DNA of 64,000 nucleotides, taken from the NCBI GenBank assembly GCA_016714685.1, contig JADKCH010000015.1, positions 3,576 through 67,575 of the forward strand, given 5' to 3'. Position 1 is the first letter of the stretch, and every line of letters starts with the position of its first letter. Source of the DNA: Candidatus Geothrix odensensis. GTDB taxonomy: Bacteria > Acidobacteriota > Holophagae > Holophagales > Holophagaceae. The notes beneath the pieces are model-generated. The model worked only from the letters and a program-made list of their open reading frames with translations, did not search any database and was not told the DNA's origin. The position numbers were made by a program, and so were the translations under genes. Below are positions 54,653 through 64,000 of the stretch, in pieces.

Positions 54653-56325
54653 TGCGCCTCCTGAACCGTATCGGCCTGGCCCTGGGCCTGCTCGCCGCTT
54701 CCGCCATGGTCCACGCGGGGCCGGCCCTGGATGGCATCCAGGAGAAGCAGGCCACCAACTGGCACGCCATCATCATGTTCTGCCTCTTCGTGGCCCTCAC
54801 CATGGGGATCACCTACTGGGCGGCCAGCCGCACCAAGTCCACCGCCGACTTCTACACCGCGGGCGGCGGCATCACCGGCTTCCAGAACGGCCTCGCCATC
54901 GCCGGCGACTACATGTCGGCGGCCACGCTCCTGGGCCTCAGCGCCATGGTCTACGGCCAGGGCTACGACGGCTACATCTACATGCTCGCCTTCTTCGCCG
55001 GCTGGCCCATCATCCTCTTCCTGATGGCCGAACGCCTGCGCAACCTGGGCCGCTTCACCTTCTCGGACATCACCGCCTACCGCCTGGACCAGGGCAAGGT
55101 GCGCACCATGGCGGCCATCTCCTCGCTGACCGTGGTCTGCTTCTACCTGCTGGCCCAGATGGTCGGGGCGGGCCAGCTCATCAAGCTGCTCTTCGGCCTG
55201 GAGTACAAGATCGCCATCTTCGTCGTGGGCCTCCTGATGATGGTCTATGTCATCTTCGGCGGCATGGTGGCCACCACCTGGGTGCAGATCATCAAGGCCT
55301 GCATGCTGCTCGTGGGCGGCACCCTGGTCATGGTCCTGGCCATGAGCAAGTTCGGCTTCTCGTACCACAACCTGGTCCAGCAGGCCACGGCCGTGCACAA
55401 GCTTGGCCCCAAGCTCATGTACCCCGGCAGCCTGCTCGCGGATCCCGTGACCGCCATCTCCCTGGGCCTCGGCCTCATGTTCGGCACCGCGGGGCTGCCC
55501 CACATCCTCATGCGGTTCTTCACGGTCACGAACGCCAAAGAGGCGCGCAAGTCGGTGCTGTACGCCTCGGGCTTCGTGTCCTACTTCTTCAACGTCATCT
55601 TCCTCATGGGCCTCTGCGGCATCCTCATCGTGGGGCAGAACGCCTCCTTCTTCGAGGGCGGCACGATTGGTGGCAAGCTCATCGGCGGCGGCAACATGGT
55701 CGCCATGCACCTGGCCAAGGCCGTGGGCGGCAACATGCTGCTGGGCTTCCTGGCGGCGGTGGCCTTCGCCACCATCCTGGCCGTGGTCTCGGGCCTGGCC
55801 CTGGCCGGCGCATCGGCCATCTCCCACGACCTGTACGCCCGGGTCATCAAGAAGGGGCAGGCCTCGGAGGCCACCGAGATCAAGGTCTCCAAGATCGCCA
55901 CCATCTGCCTCGGCTTCGTGGCCATCGTGCTCGGCATCCTCTTCGAGAAGCAGAACATCGCCTTCATGGTGGGCCTCGCCTTCGGCGTGGCGGCCGCGGC
56001 GAACTTCCCCGTGCTGATCCTCTCCATGTACTGGAAGGGCCTCACCACCCGTGGCGCACTCTGGGGTGGCTACGGCGGCCTGGTGTCCGCCGTGCTCTTC
56101 GTGCTGTTCTCCAAGTCGGTGTGGGTGGATGTCATCGGCAACAAGGCGGCCCTCTTCCCCTACACCCAGCCCGCCCTGTTCGCCATGCCCATCGCCTTCC
56201 TGCTGGCCTTCATCTTCTCGAAGCTGGATGGCAGCGACCGCGCGAAGGCCGAGATCGAGGCCTTCGAGGATCAGTATGTGCGGGCCCAGACGGGCTTCGG
56301 CGCCGCTACCGCCACCAAACACTGA
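54652..56325 (+). CDS. actP: cation/acetate symporter
   Basis: 557 residues, sodium:solute symporter family with about 13 helices. ActP-like elements: N-terminal helix preceding QEKQATNWHAIIMFCLFVAL, FYTAGGGITGFQNGLAIAGD (substrate/Na site region), FTFSDITAYR and GTAGLPHILMRFFTVTNAKE. Imports acetate and related short acids. AAGGAG precedes the ATG. Its operon with DUF485 faces an exonuclease-CBS/DUF294-ligase block; in many other bacteria these genes neighbour each other, suggesting acetate or fatty acid use. Confidence 0.92.
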   Translation: MRLLNRIGLALGLLAASAMVHAGPALDGIQEKQATNWHAIIMFCLFVALTMGITYWAASRTKSTADFYTAGGGITGFQNGLAIAGDYMSAATLLGLSAMVYGQGYDGYIYMLAFFAGWPIILFLMAERLRNLGRFTFSDITAYRLDQGKVRTMAAISSLTVVCFYLLAQMVGAGQLIKLLFGLEYKIAIFVVGLLMMVYVIFGGMVATTWVQIIKACMLLVGGTLVMVLAMSKFGFSYHNLVQQATAVHKLGPKLMYPGSLLADPVTAISLGLGLMFGTAGLPHILMRFFTVTNAKEARKSVLYASGFVSYFFNVIFLMGLCGILIVGQNASFFEGGTIGGKLIGGGNMVAMHLAKAVGGNMLLGFLAAVAFATILAVVSGLALAGASAISHDLYARVIKKGQASEATEIKVSKIATICLGFVAIVLGILFEKQNIAFMVGLAFGVAAAANFPVLILSMYWKGLTTRGALWGGYGGLVSAVLFVLFSKSVWVDVIGNKAALFPYTQPALFAMPIAFLLAFIFSKLDGSDRAKAEIEAFEDQYVRAQTGFGAATATKH

Positions 56326-56349
56326 GGCTCGGCTCAGCCAAGCCACGGG

Positions 56350-56378
56350 ACGGCCGGGACCCCTCCCCGGCCGTTTTT
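56350..56378. terminator. intrinsic terminator after actP
   Basis: ACGGCCGGG / CCCGGCCGT stem with a seven-base loop and TTTTT; strong on the actP strand. Confidence 0.9.
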
Positions 56379-56381
56379 GGT

Positions 56382-57089
56382 TCAGAAATGTGTGTGGCCC
56401 TGCTGGTCAGTCAGGTTGGCCAGCGAATGCCGGGGATCCCCGACCCTCCGAAGGCCCGAGAGATTCCCTACCCCAGCCTGCTGGAGATGGGGCAGGAAGC
56501 GCTGGAAGACCTGGGCCGTGACGTAGGCGTCGCCCATGGCCGAATGCGCCGCCTCCACGGGGATCTCGAAGGCTTCGGCCAGGTCGAAGAGGCTGGGGGC
56601 GGGCAGCTCGAGGGCGAAGGCGGGCTGGTCGATGGCGCGCCGCCGGAGCCAGCCGAACAGGGCCAGGGTGTCCACCGTCGCATGCCGGAGGGGGGCCTTC
56701 CCCGACCGCCTGGCGTCGCGGTTGAGGAAGGCCAGGTCGAGGGCGAGGCAGTGGCCCACGAGGACGGTGCCCGCCGCGTAGTCCAGGAAGGAGGCCAGCA
56801 CCCCGCCGATGGCGGGCCGGGCCTCCAGTTCCGAGGGGGTGATGCCGTGGATCACGACGGTACGGCCATCGAGCACGGCGGTGGGCTTCACCAGTTCCTG
56901 GAAGGCGTTCCCGAGCTCGATCCGACTGCCCTGCATGTGGAGGGCCCCGATGGCGATGATGTCGTCCCGGCGGGTGTCGAGGCCGGTCAGTTCGGTGTCC
57001 AGCACCGTGAACCGGAGCTCGGGAATCGGCAGGTCCCCGCCGGGTGGCCCCCCGCCCAGCTTTTCCCGGCCCCACGCCATCAGACCCAT
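56382..57089 (-). CDS. DEDDh 3'-5' exonuclease, DnaQ-like
   Basis: 235 residues. Exonuclease motifs: Exo I FTVLDTELTGLD (Asp, Glu about 31-33), Exo II GHCLALDLAFLN (near 112), Exo III HSAMGDAYVT (His/Asp near 183). This is the polymerase III epsilon-like family, but free-standing; the gene next to a CBS/DUF294 protein is a common pairing. It ends just after the actP terminator. ATG 57089 with GAGG nine bases upstream. Confidence 0.9.
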   Translation of the reverse strand: MGLMAWGREKLGGGPPGGDLPIPELRFTVLDTELTGLDTRRDDIIAIGALHMQGSRIELGNAFQELVKPTAVLDGRTVVIHGITPSELEARPAIGGVLASFLDYAAGTVLVGHCLALDLAFLNRDARRSGKAPLRHATVDTLALFGWLRRRAIDQPAFALELPAPSLFDLAEAFEIPVEAAHSAMGDAYVTAQVFQRFLPHLQQAGVGNLSGLRRVGDPRHSLANLTDQQGHTHF

Positions 57090-57097
57090 GCCGCGCC

Positions 57098-58996
57098 TCA
57101 GATGATGAAGGATTTGTAGCGGTCCATGACCTGGTCCTGGACCTTGAGGATGAGGCGGAAGGCGTTCTTGAGCGACTGCCGCTCCAGGCTGCTCAGGCCG
57201 TCGAAGCGGATGAAGTTGTCGATGGCCTGCCCGGCCTCCGCCTGCCGGTACTGGTGGTGGATCCGCAGCAGGGTGACGAACTCAAAGGAATACTCCAGCT
57301 CGTCCACCAGCTCCGAGATGAGCGAGGTGCCGCCCCGCAGCGCCTCCAGACGGTCCACGGTGGAGACCTGCTGGAACCCCTTCTCCAGGGCGAAGAGCCG
57401 GGCGATGTCCACCAGGGGCGCCACGGCCTTGATCTTCAGGTTCAGGCCGTCCTTGTGCTCGCCGTTCCGCTCCACGGCCACCCCCCCGAAGAAGCCCAGG
57501 GGCGGCCGGTTCCGCACGAGCATGTTGGCCAGGAAGCCCAGGAAGACCGGGTAGTCGGGGAGGAGCCGGCCGAAGTGCTCCCGCAGGCCCCAGGCCAGGG
57601 ACCGGTCGCCATGCAGCGGCCTGAAATCGAAGAAGATGAGCGACTTGAGCACGGCCTCGGGGGTGGGCTCGGAAATCCAGGTGCTGAAGTACCGCTTCCA
57701 CTGGGCGAGGGGTTGGCACCAGTCCGGATTGCTGGCCATGTAGTTGGCCGGGCAGGCCTCGAACCCGCACTGGACCAGGCCGTTGCGCATGAATACCGCG
57801 AAGCGCCGGAAATACTCCGCGACCCTGGGCTTCTGGCTGTCGAACACATCCGCATAGATCAGGGCGTTGTCCTGGTCGGTGCGGAAGGTCTGCTCTTTGC
57901 GTCCCTCGCTGCCCAGGGCGAGCCAGCAGTAGGGCACGGGCGGCGGTCCGAGCTCCCGCTCGGCCAGCTCCAGCACCTTGCGCACCACCCGGTCGTTCAG
58001 CTCGGAGATGATCCGGATGATGTTGGTGGCCCGGGCCCCCTCGCGCAGCAGCACCCCGATGATGGACATGGCCTTGCGCGAGACCGGCGCCAGCCCTTCC
58101 AGGGTGGTCTGGTGCTCGATGTCCTCGGAGAAGGCCAGGGGGCTCCGCCCCTGCAGCACCAGGAAGTCATGGTTGGTCACCACGCCGCGGATGGCGCCCT
58201 CCCGCGTGACAGCCACGTGCTCGATGTCGCACTGCAGCATCTTGAGGACCACCTCGAAGCAGGGATCCCGCTCGTCCACGGAGACCACCGGGTGGCTCAT
58301 CACCCGCGAGACCGGGCCGTCGATGGGCTGCCCCTCGGCCACCACCCGGGTGCGGAAATCCGAATCCGTGAGGATGCCGATGGGCTCGCCGCTGGGACCG
58401 ACCACCAGGGCCGCGCTCTGCCGCTCCTCCGCCATGCGCCGGGCCGTCTGGCGGATGGTGGTGTCGGCTTCCACGACCGTGGTGAACCGCTGGCAGATCT
58501 CCCCCACCTGGGCCGTGAACAGCAGGTGGTCGCTGCTCTCCAGGAACAGGCTCTTGCCCTGGATCTCCCGGGAGGTCATGTCGGCGTATTTGGTGAGGTG
58601 GAACTGGAGCAGGTATTCGGTGATCGCCGGGTGGCTCACCACCAGTTCGTTGAACCGCTCCTTCGGCAGCAGGTAGCAGGTGGTGTCCTGGATGGCCACG
58701 ATGGTGGTCCGCTGCTGGCCGCCCATGAGCGAGACCAGGCCGAAGGTCTCGCCCCGTTCCCGGTAGTCCACGACCACCTCATCCCCGTTGCCCTCGGGAC
58801 GCCGCGTGATCTTGACCGCCCCCTTCCTGATGATCTGGAGGTGGTCGCTGACGGGCCCATCCTGGTGCAGGATCACCTCGCCCTTGGGATGGAAGGCCAT
58901 GGTCAGGCTCTGGACGAGCTCCCGCAGCAGGGCTTCCTCCAGGAACTGGAAGGGGGGGACCTGGGACAGGAACCGGACCGTCTCGTCGATCAGCAT
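57098..58996 (-). CDS. cNMP-binding/CBS/DUF294 nucleotidyltransferase-like signalling protein
   Basis: 632 residues: cyclic-nucleotide-binding domain (about 15-125, FGLVSLMGGQQRTTIVAI), two CBS domains (about 165-285, ILTDSDFRTRV and VVTNHDFLVL), then a nucleotidyltransferase-like DUF294 domain with GSEGRKEQTFRTDQDNALIY near 375, and a C-terminal helical DUF294_C part. Proteins of this build couple cyclic-nucleotide or adenosine sensing to a GlnD-like domain and lie near acetate genes. Start at the ATG at 58996; extra frame to 59095 has no support. Eight bases upstream of the exonuclease gene. Confidence 0.9.
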   Translation of the reverse strand: MLIDETVRFLSQVPPFQFLEEALLRELVQSLTMAFHPKGEVILHQDGPVSDHLQIIRKGAVKITRRPEGNGDEVVVDYRERGETFGLVSLMGGQQRTTIVAIQDTTCYLLPKERFNELVVSHPAITEYLLQFHLTKYADMTSREIQGKSLFLESSDHLLFTAQVGEICQRFTTVVEADTTIRQTARRMAEERQSAALVVGPSGEPIGILTDSDFRTRVVAEGQPIDGPVSRVMSHPVVSVDERDPCFEVVLKMLQCDIEHVAVTREGAIRGVVTNHDFLVLQGRSPLAFSEDIEHQTTLEGLAPVSRKAMSIIGVLLREGARATNIIRIISELNDRVVRKVLELAERELGPPPVPYCWLALGSEGRKEQTFRTDQDNALIYADVFDSQKPRVAEYFRRFAVFMRNGLVQCGFEACPANYMASNPDWCQPLAQWKRYFSTWISEPTPEAVLKSLIFFDFRPLHGDRSLAWGLREHFGRLLPDYPVFLGFLANMLVRNRPPLGFFGGVAVERNGEHKDGLNLKIKAVAPLVDIARLFALEKGFQQVSTVDRLEALRGGTSLISELVDELEYSFEFVTLLRIHHQYRQAEAGQAIDNFIRFDGLSSLERQSLKNAFRLILKVQDQVMDRYKSFII

Positions 58997-59006
58997 GGGC
59001 CAGCCT

Positions 59007-60584
59007 TCAGTTGATGCGGCTCTTGCGGCCCTGCCACTCCCTGTCGCGCAGCAGGAACTTCTGGATCTTGCCCGTGGAGGTCTTGGGCAGGGCACCGAAC
59101 TCGATGTGCCTGGGCAGCTTGAAGTTGGCCAGCCGGGTTCGGCAGTGCGCGACCAGCTCCTCGGTGGTGGCCGAGGCGCCGGGCTTGAGCGTCACGAAGG
59201 CCTTGGGCACCTCGCCCCACTTCGGGTCGGGCACGGCGATGACGGCGCACTCCATGACGGCGGGATGGGAGACCAGGGCCTGCTCCACCTCGATGGTGGA
59301 GATGTTCTCGCCGCCGGAGATGATGATGTCCTTGGCCCGGTCGCGCAGCTCGATGGCGCCATCCGGATGTTGCACCCCGAGGTCGCCGGAGTGGAACCAG
59401 CCGCCATGGAAGGCCTTCGCCGTGGCTTCCGGATCCTCGAAGTAGCCCGTCATCACCACGTTGCCACGCATGACCACCTCGCCCATGGTGGCGCCATCCC
59501 GGGGCACGTCGTTCATGTCTTCACCGACGATGCGCACCTCGCCCGCGCAGACATTGGGCATGCCCTGGCGGGCCCGCAGCTCCGCCTGTTGCGCCAGGGG
59601 CAGCGTATCCTGCCCGGGGGCCGGCACGTTGATGGTGAAGGGCCCGTAGACTTCCGTGAGGCCGTACACGTGGTCCAGCTGGAAGTTCAGCTCCGCCATG
59701 CGGGCGATGAGCGTCGGCGAGGGCGGGGCCCCCGCCGTGAAGAGCCGCACGGGCTTCGCCAGCCGGTGGGCGGCCGGGTCGGTCACGAGCATGGTGCAGA
59801 CCGTCGGGGCCGCGCAGAAGTGGGTGACGCCGCCATCGAAGAGCTGCCAGGTGGGCCCGGGCTCGATCTTGGGAATGCAGATGCTTTCCGCGCCCACGGC
59901 CGCCAGGCCCCAGGTGAAGCACCAGCCGTTGCAGTGGAACATCGGCAAGGTCCAGAGGTACTGGGACTCGGCCTGCACCCGGTGATCAAGCACCATGGCC
60001 AGGGCGTTCAGGTAGGCGCCCCGGTGATGGTAGACCACGCCCTTGGGCCGGCCGGTGGTGCCGGAGGTGTAGTTGATGGTGATGGGCTCGTCTTCGCTCG
60101 CCAGCCAGGGCTCCACGGGGGCTTCGGAGCCGCTCTGGAGCAGGGCCTCGAACTCGGCCCCGAGCACGGTGCGCGGGACCGCGGACGGCACGCTGGCCAA
60201 CTGGGGCTCCAGCTCCGGGGACACAAAAACCTTGGCGGCCCCGCTGTGGCTCACGATGTAGGCGATCTCCTCCGGGTTCAGGCGCGTGTTGATCGCCACG
60301 AGGATGCCCCCCGCCAGCGGGACCGCGAAGTGCGCCAGCAGCAGGGGCTCGGAGTTGAAGGCCAGGAAGGCTACGCGGTCCCCCTTCTGCAACCCCGCGG
60401 CCCGCAGCGCCGAGGCGAAGCGCCGCGCCCGGGCGCGGAATTCCCGCCAGGTGTAGCGTGAGTCGCCATCCGTGACGGCCGGCCGTTCCGCGAACACCTC
60501 GCCCGCCCGCTCGAGCAGGAAGATGGGGGAAAGTTCCTGGCGGTTGGGCTGGGTTCCCGGAGGCAGTGAAGGGGAGGGCTGCAT
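59007..60584 (-). CDS. acyl-CoA synthetase (AMP-binding, medium/long-chain type)
   Basis: 525 residues. Adenylate-forming enzyme: TINYTSGTTGRPKGVVYHHR (P-loop, near 170), YGLTEVYGPF (A5), SGDLGVQHPDG (A7), KDIIISGGENIS (A8) and KTSTGKIQKF with the catalytic Lys near 510. Pattern is closest to the AlkK-type fatty acid ligases rather than acetyl-CoA synthetase. First gene of the convergent block; GAGG precedes the ATG at 60584. Works with ActP in short or medium-chain acid use, by inference. Confidence 0.9.
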   Translation of the reverse strand: MQPSPSLPPGTQPNRQELSPIFLLERAGEVFAERPAVTDGDSRYTWREFRARARRFASALRAAGLQKGDRVAFLAFNSEPLLLAHFAVPLAGGILVAINTRLNPEEIAYIVSHSGAAKVFVSPELEPQLASVPSAVPRTVLGAEFEALLQSGSEAPVEPWLASEDEPITINYTSGTTGRPKGVVYHHRGAYLNALAMVLDHRVQAESQYLWTLPMFHCNGWCFTWGLAAVGAESICIPKIEPGPTWQLFDGGVTHFCAAPTVCTMLVTDPAAHRLAKPVRLFTAGAPPSPTLIARMAELNFQLDHVYGLTEVYGPFTINVPAPGQDTLPLAQQAELRARQGMPNVCAGEVRIVGEDMNDVPRDGATMGEVVMRGNVVMTGYFEDPEATAKAFHGGWFHSGDLGVQHPDGAIELRDRAKDIIISGGENISTIEVEQALVSHPAVMECAVIAVPDPKWGEVPKAFVTLKPGASATTEELVAHCRTRLANFKLPRHIEFGALPKTSTGKIQKFLLRDREWQGRKSRIN

Positions 60585-61318
60585 AGGAGGCCTCATGCCG
60601 AGCCAATCCCTAGGATGGATTGGCGTTGGGTTGCAGGGGAGTTGATAGCCACAATGCCACAGCCCCGGTCCGGGTCCCATCCCTCAGTGCGGGAACGACG
60701 GGGTCGAGAGGGGAACCTGCACCTGACCTCGCTGAGAAAGACTCCAACACTCGAATCAATGACCCCTCCTTGCTTTTGAGGATCGCCGCGCTGGGGAGGT
60801 TCGGTCAGCTTCTCCTTTGTCTTCGCCGCGTCTTTCTCAGGGCATCCACCCATCGTGACGGTGCCCCTGATCGCCTCCTCAGACATCCAGGGTTTTGGAT
60901 GATAGACATCTTCAGGAATGAAAACCGTGGCTTAGGCCATTGCTTTCCTCATGAAGTGCTCATCCGGGAAGGGCAACACGGAGGGTATGCCCGTTCCAAT
61001 CGAACTTGGCTGGCCTCAGGGGGCTTTCAGATCCCGTCGTTGGCCAATGCCAGAGGAGCATTTCGTGGCTGTTGACTCCACGGCCTGCCCCTCACCTTTG
61101 ATGTGCATTCAAAGGTCTCCCACTCCATCTGGTGGTTCATGCCCGTCCATTGGTGGGTCTCTGATTGCTTCAGGGAAACGCTCAATCTGAAAGACACCTC
61201 ATTGGATATTCAAAGATAAGTTAAAATATTGCTGCATCTAACAAAGAGGCGGCGAGGCCTCTCAGCTTATGTGGTTTCCGGGGGGACGTCAGCTTCACAG
61301 CACCTGTGAAAACGCGCT
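60585..61318. other. 734-base intergenic region without a supported gene
   Basis: Between the divergent ligase start and the end of the histidine kinase. Open frames here (60620-61075 plus, 60593-60886 minus) have no ribosome site and no family-like sequence, and codon use is unlike the neighbours. The part from 61190 to 61250 is AT-rich. I see no tRNA or riboswitch. It is the longest silent stretch of the window. Confidence 0.6.
61294..61310. terminator. hairpin after the histidine kinase gene
   Basis: TTCACAG-CAC-CTGTGAA, seven-base stem, just past the kinase stop at 61319. No T run on the kinase strand. Confidence 0.35.
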
Positions 61319-64000
61319 TCACCCCAGCCCGATGAGTTCGAGGTGCCTCTGGAGTTCCCTCAGCCCGAAGGGCTTGGATAGCAAGGTGACACCAGGGTAA
61401 GCCGAGGCTAGGGCCAGCGCGGACTGGTCGGCTCGCCCCGTGGAGAGAAGAACGGGCACCTCTGGGCGCAACCTGCGGAGGAGCGGCAGGGTTCCGATAC
61501 CGCCCAGTCCGGGCATGTTCATGTCCAGGATGACGAGATCAGGCTCCAACCCTGCTTGGAGCAGGGCCAAACCCTCCTCGCCGCTCTGGGCCGCGGTCAC
61601 CGCCGTGTGGCCCAGGGCATCGAGGATAATCTGGACCGAACTCTGGATCAGATCATCATCATCAACCAGCAGTACATTCAAGGTTCCGCGAGGTATCTGG
61701 TCGGCCTCATGACCTGCCGTTGCGGCGGCTTGGACCGGGGCCTCCTCCGCGCAGGCGGGGAAGCGCAGTCGCACCCGGGTTCCTTTTCCAGGCTCGCTCT
61801 CAATGGCCATCTGCCCCTGGTGGGCCTTCACGGTGCTGAAGACCATGGATAGGCCCAGCCCGGTGCCCTTGCCAGTTTCCTTGGTCGTGAAGAAGGGTTC
61901 CATGGCTTTCTCCAGGACCTCTTTCGACATACCCATGCCGTTGTCCTCCACCACCACCTCAATCCAGTCGTTGTCGACGTTGCGAGTGTGCAGGGTGAGG
62001 GTGCCTGTTTCCGGCATGGCGTCCACGGCATTGACGCAGAGGTTCATGAAGGCGTGGGTCAGGGCGCTGGAATCGCCAAGGATGGGCCGCAGTTGTGCTT
62101 CCAGGTCTACCACCAAGCGCACCTTCGCCAGGGTTGTCCGTTCCAGCAGGTTGATTTGCTCTCGGAGAATTGCGTTCATATCGAGCTTATTGTTCTCGGC
62201 AGGGCTCTGCCGGGCAAAGCTCAGCAGGCTCTTGACCATTTTGCCACCCCGCTCGGTGGCCTTGCATATGGTGTCGAGGGCCTGGTGGAGGGGGCTGCCA
62301 TAGGGCTGGGTGCCGATGTGGGCCGAGGCGAGGCCGAGAATGGCGCCGAGCACATTGTTCATGTCGTGGGCGACGCCCCCGGCCAGGGTGCCCAGGCTTT
62401 CCATTTTCTGGGAGTGCAGGAGCTGGTTTTGGAGGTTGACTCTCTCAACCTCTGCTTGCCTCCGCTCGGTGATGTCACTGTTGGTGCCAATCATGCGCAG
62501 CGGCTTGCCATCATCATCGTGCTGCACCACCATTCCGCGGCCCAGCGTCCATCGCCAGCTTCCATCCTTGCACAACATCCGAAACTCAACCGTTACGCAG
62601 CCAGGCCTGCCCTCCAAATACGGCTGCAATGTTGCAAACACGCCGGGCGCATCGTCGGGGTGAATGCGCTTGCTCCATTCTTCCGACGTGGCTCCGAAGT
62701 CGGCCTCGGCATACCCGAACATTTCCTTGTAGCGCGGCGAGTAGTAAGCCTCGCCGGTCTGGACATTCCAGTCCACAAGCCGTCGCCAGCCCCTTCGATG
62801 GCGAATTTCCAGCGCTCCTCGCTCTCCCGCAATGCTGCCTCCGCCTGCTTGAGCGCGGTGATGTCGCCGAAGGTGATCACCACCTCGGCGATTTGGCCTG
62901 CCGCATCCTTCACAGGGTAGGCATTGCCAAGCAACCAGGTGGGCGTTGCGCGATCCGGGCGACAGACGCCAATGACTAGGCCCTTGAAGCCCTCCCCCGA
63001 AGCCAGGACGCGGTTGACGGGATAACCTTCCAGCGGCAGAGGCGAGCCATCCTCCTGGAGGAAACGCCACTCCGGATCGACGGCGGTCTTGCCCAGCATC
63101 TGCTCTTTGGAAAGGCCGAGGAGGGCTGACGCCATCCCATTGGCCAAGAGGATCGAACTGTCCGGGCCGTGCACCACCAGGCCGGTGGAAAGGTTGTCGA
63201 TGAGGGTTCGATATTTCTCTTCGCTCACCAGCAGGACGGCCTGGGCCCGCTTGCGCTCGGAAATCAGCTCCGTATAGACGATGATCCCACCGATGGAGCC
63301 ATCGGCTTCGTACCAGGGCCGACATTCCCACCGGGTCCACTCCACGGTGCCATCGGCTCGGACCCACTCATCGCTATCCGCGCTTGAAATCACGCCGGCT
63401 AGCGCCTTCTGATGAACATCCCGCCACTTCTGCGGCAGGTCGGGCATGACCTCGTAGTGGTGCCTCCCGATGAGGTCTTGACCTGCCACCTTGGAATCCT
63501 GGAGGTAGCGCTGGCATGACGGAAGAACTCATGTCCCGGTTATGGACCGCCACCGCGCCCTGGTTGTGCTCGATGATGTAGCGCATCAGATCATGAGAAT
63601 GATTCAGCTTGTCTTCAGCCTGCCGGCGCTGCGTGATGTCCGTGACGGTCGCGATCACGCCGATGATGTCCCCCTGAGCATTCCGGAAGGGGACGCTCTT
63701 CTCAATGTTCCAGCCCTTCCTCCCTGTGCTCTGAACATGGAACGGGAACTCCATCGACCCGACCAGTTCCCCAGCCAGGGCCCGCTTCAAGCGGTCCATG
63801 ATCCCGGTGTCCTGAAGGAAGGGGAACACCTCCATAGGATGCTTTCCGATCACAGCCTTGGCTGGGACGCGTCAGAAAAGGCGACTTTGCGTCCGAACGG
63901 TTCCATACCTGGTAGCGCAGGTTCAAGGCCAGACGATGACGCGCTTCCTGCACGCTCTCTGGATGATCAGATCCAGGAACCTTTGGGCCTCCAGTGCCTT
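61319..64000 (-). pseudogene. PAS-rich hybrid histidine kinase, several frameshifts, cut by the window end
   Basis: Reading the minus strand from the window edge, successive frames join into one coherent protein: several PAS domains (NRSDAK...VIGKHPMEVFPFLQ; GWNIEKSVPFRNAQGDIIGV; HHYEVMPDLPQKW; DNLSTGLVVHGPDSSILLAN; YSPRYKEMFGYAEADFG), a HisKA domain with phospho-His in GGVAHDMNNVLGAILG, an HATPase (NAVDAMPETG; DNGMGMSKEVLEKAMEPFFT; GTGLGLSM) and a C-terminal receiver (LLVDDDDLIQSS; phospho-Asp in LVILDMNMPG). Frame breaks near 62773, 63521-63530, 63862, 63885-63888 and 63957, mostly one base missing in a short run. The kinase core and receiver (61319 to about 62770) are intact. Real decay or poor sequence near the window end; no upstream start is visible. 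Confidence 0.8.

Noticed and set aside
60620..61075. A 151-residue frame in the long gap
   Set aside because: No ribosome site, no domain, and unlike the neighbours in codon use.

Overview
The window is about 64 kb of G+C-rich bacterial DNA, densely packed with genes on both strands and broken by a few short AT-rich promoter islands. Gene content points to a Gram-negative, respiring, non-phototrophic bacterium: outer-membrane beta-barrel and SPOR/TonB-type envelope proteins, a periplasmic nitrate reductase, FeoAB, a proton-translocating transhydrogenase and an acetate symporter. Protein style and gene combination look to me like the Acidobacteriota, Holophagaceae/Geothrix type. That is an inference from memory, not a database match. 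I see no tRNA, rRNA, CRISPR array, prophage, transposase or plasmid function. The one RNA gene is rnpB.

Layout. 1-10 kb: a partial exported protein, a dCMP-deaminase-type enzyme, a SpoIID protein, a serine hydrolase coupled to a Gfo/Idh oxidoreductase, an M14 carboxypeptidase, a YebC regulator and a TPR membrane protein. 10-22 kb: YbeY with a basic AT-hook tail, RsmG, a LysM protein, a frameshifted PfkB kinase next to a degenerate Smr-like protein, an outer-membrane barrel, two related Lys-tailed exported coiled-coil proteins (one frameshifted), an Uup-type ABC-F ATPase, MarR and a transglutaminase. 22-31 kb: RecO, a large membrane protein with an MCP-like signalling hairpin, a TonB-family protein, rnpB, GNAT, MFS, a methyltransferase, a tautomerase-like/winged-helix fusion and a Fur-family regulator. 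31-39 kb: adenosine deaminase, a DHH phosphoesterase, GTP cyclohydrolase II, a frameshifted DUF2721 protein, an RluB/RsuA-type pseudouridine synthase, PgsA, the feoA-feoB-Cys-rich iron uptake operon and an MBL hydrolase. 39-50 kb: a 56-residue membrane protein, a minimal napA-napB pair behind a strong palindrome, glgC, a nitroreductase, the three-gene transhydrogenase operon, an NTF2-like protein and a radical SAM protein. 50-64 kb: an SPOR-type protein, a U32 peptidase coupled to a HI0933-type flavoprotein, DUF485-actP, a facing block of exonuclease, CBS/DUF294 protein and acyl-CoA ligase, and a hybrid histidine kinase broken by several frameshifts and cut by the window end.

The most unusual signal is structural. 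At two separate places (3' end of yebC, 3' end of rnpB) the last stretch of the gene or its terminator is present twice, as perfect 40-bp and 30-bp direct repeats, around G+C-rich inserts of 137 and 88 bp. The two inserts share a core in opposite orientations, which suggests a small dispersed element that duplicates the ends of host genes. Other points worth a second look are the AT-hook YbeY, the tautomerase/winged-helix fusion lacking Pro1, the MCP-like 861-residue protein, the nap palindrome, and single-base frameshifts in four genes, most of them at short homopolymers. The frameshifts may be base-calling errors rather than true pseudogenes.
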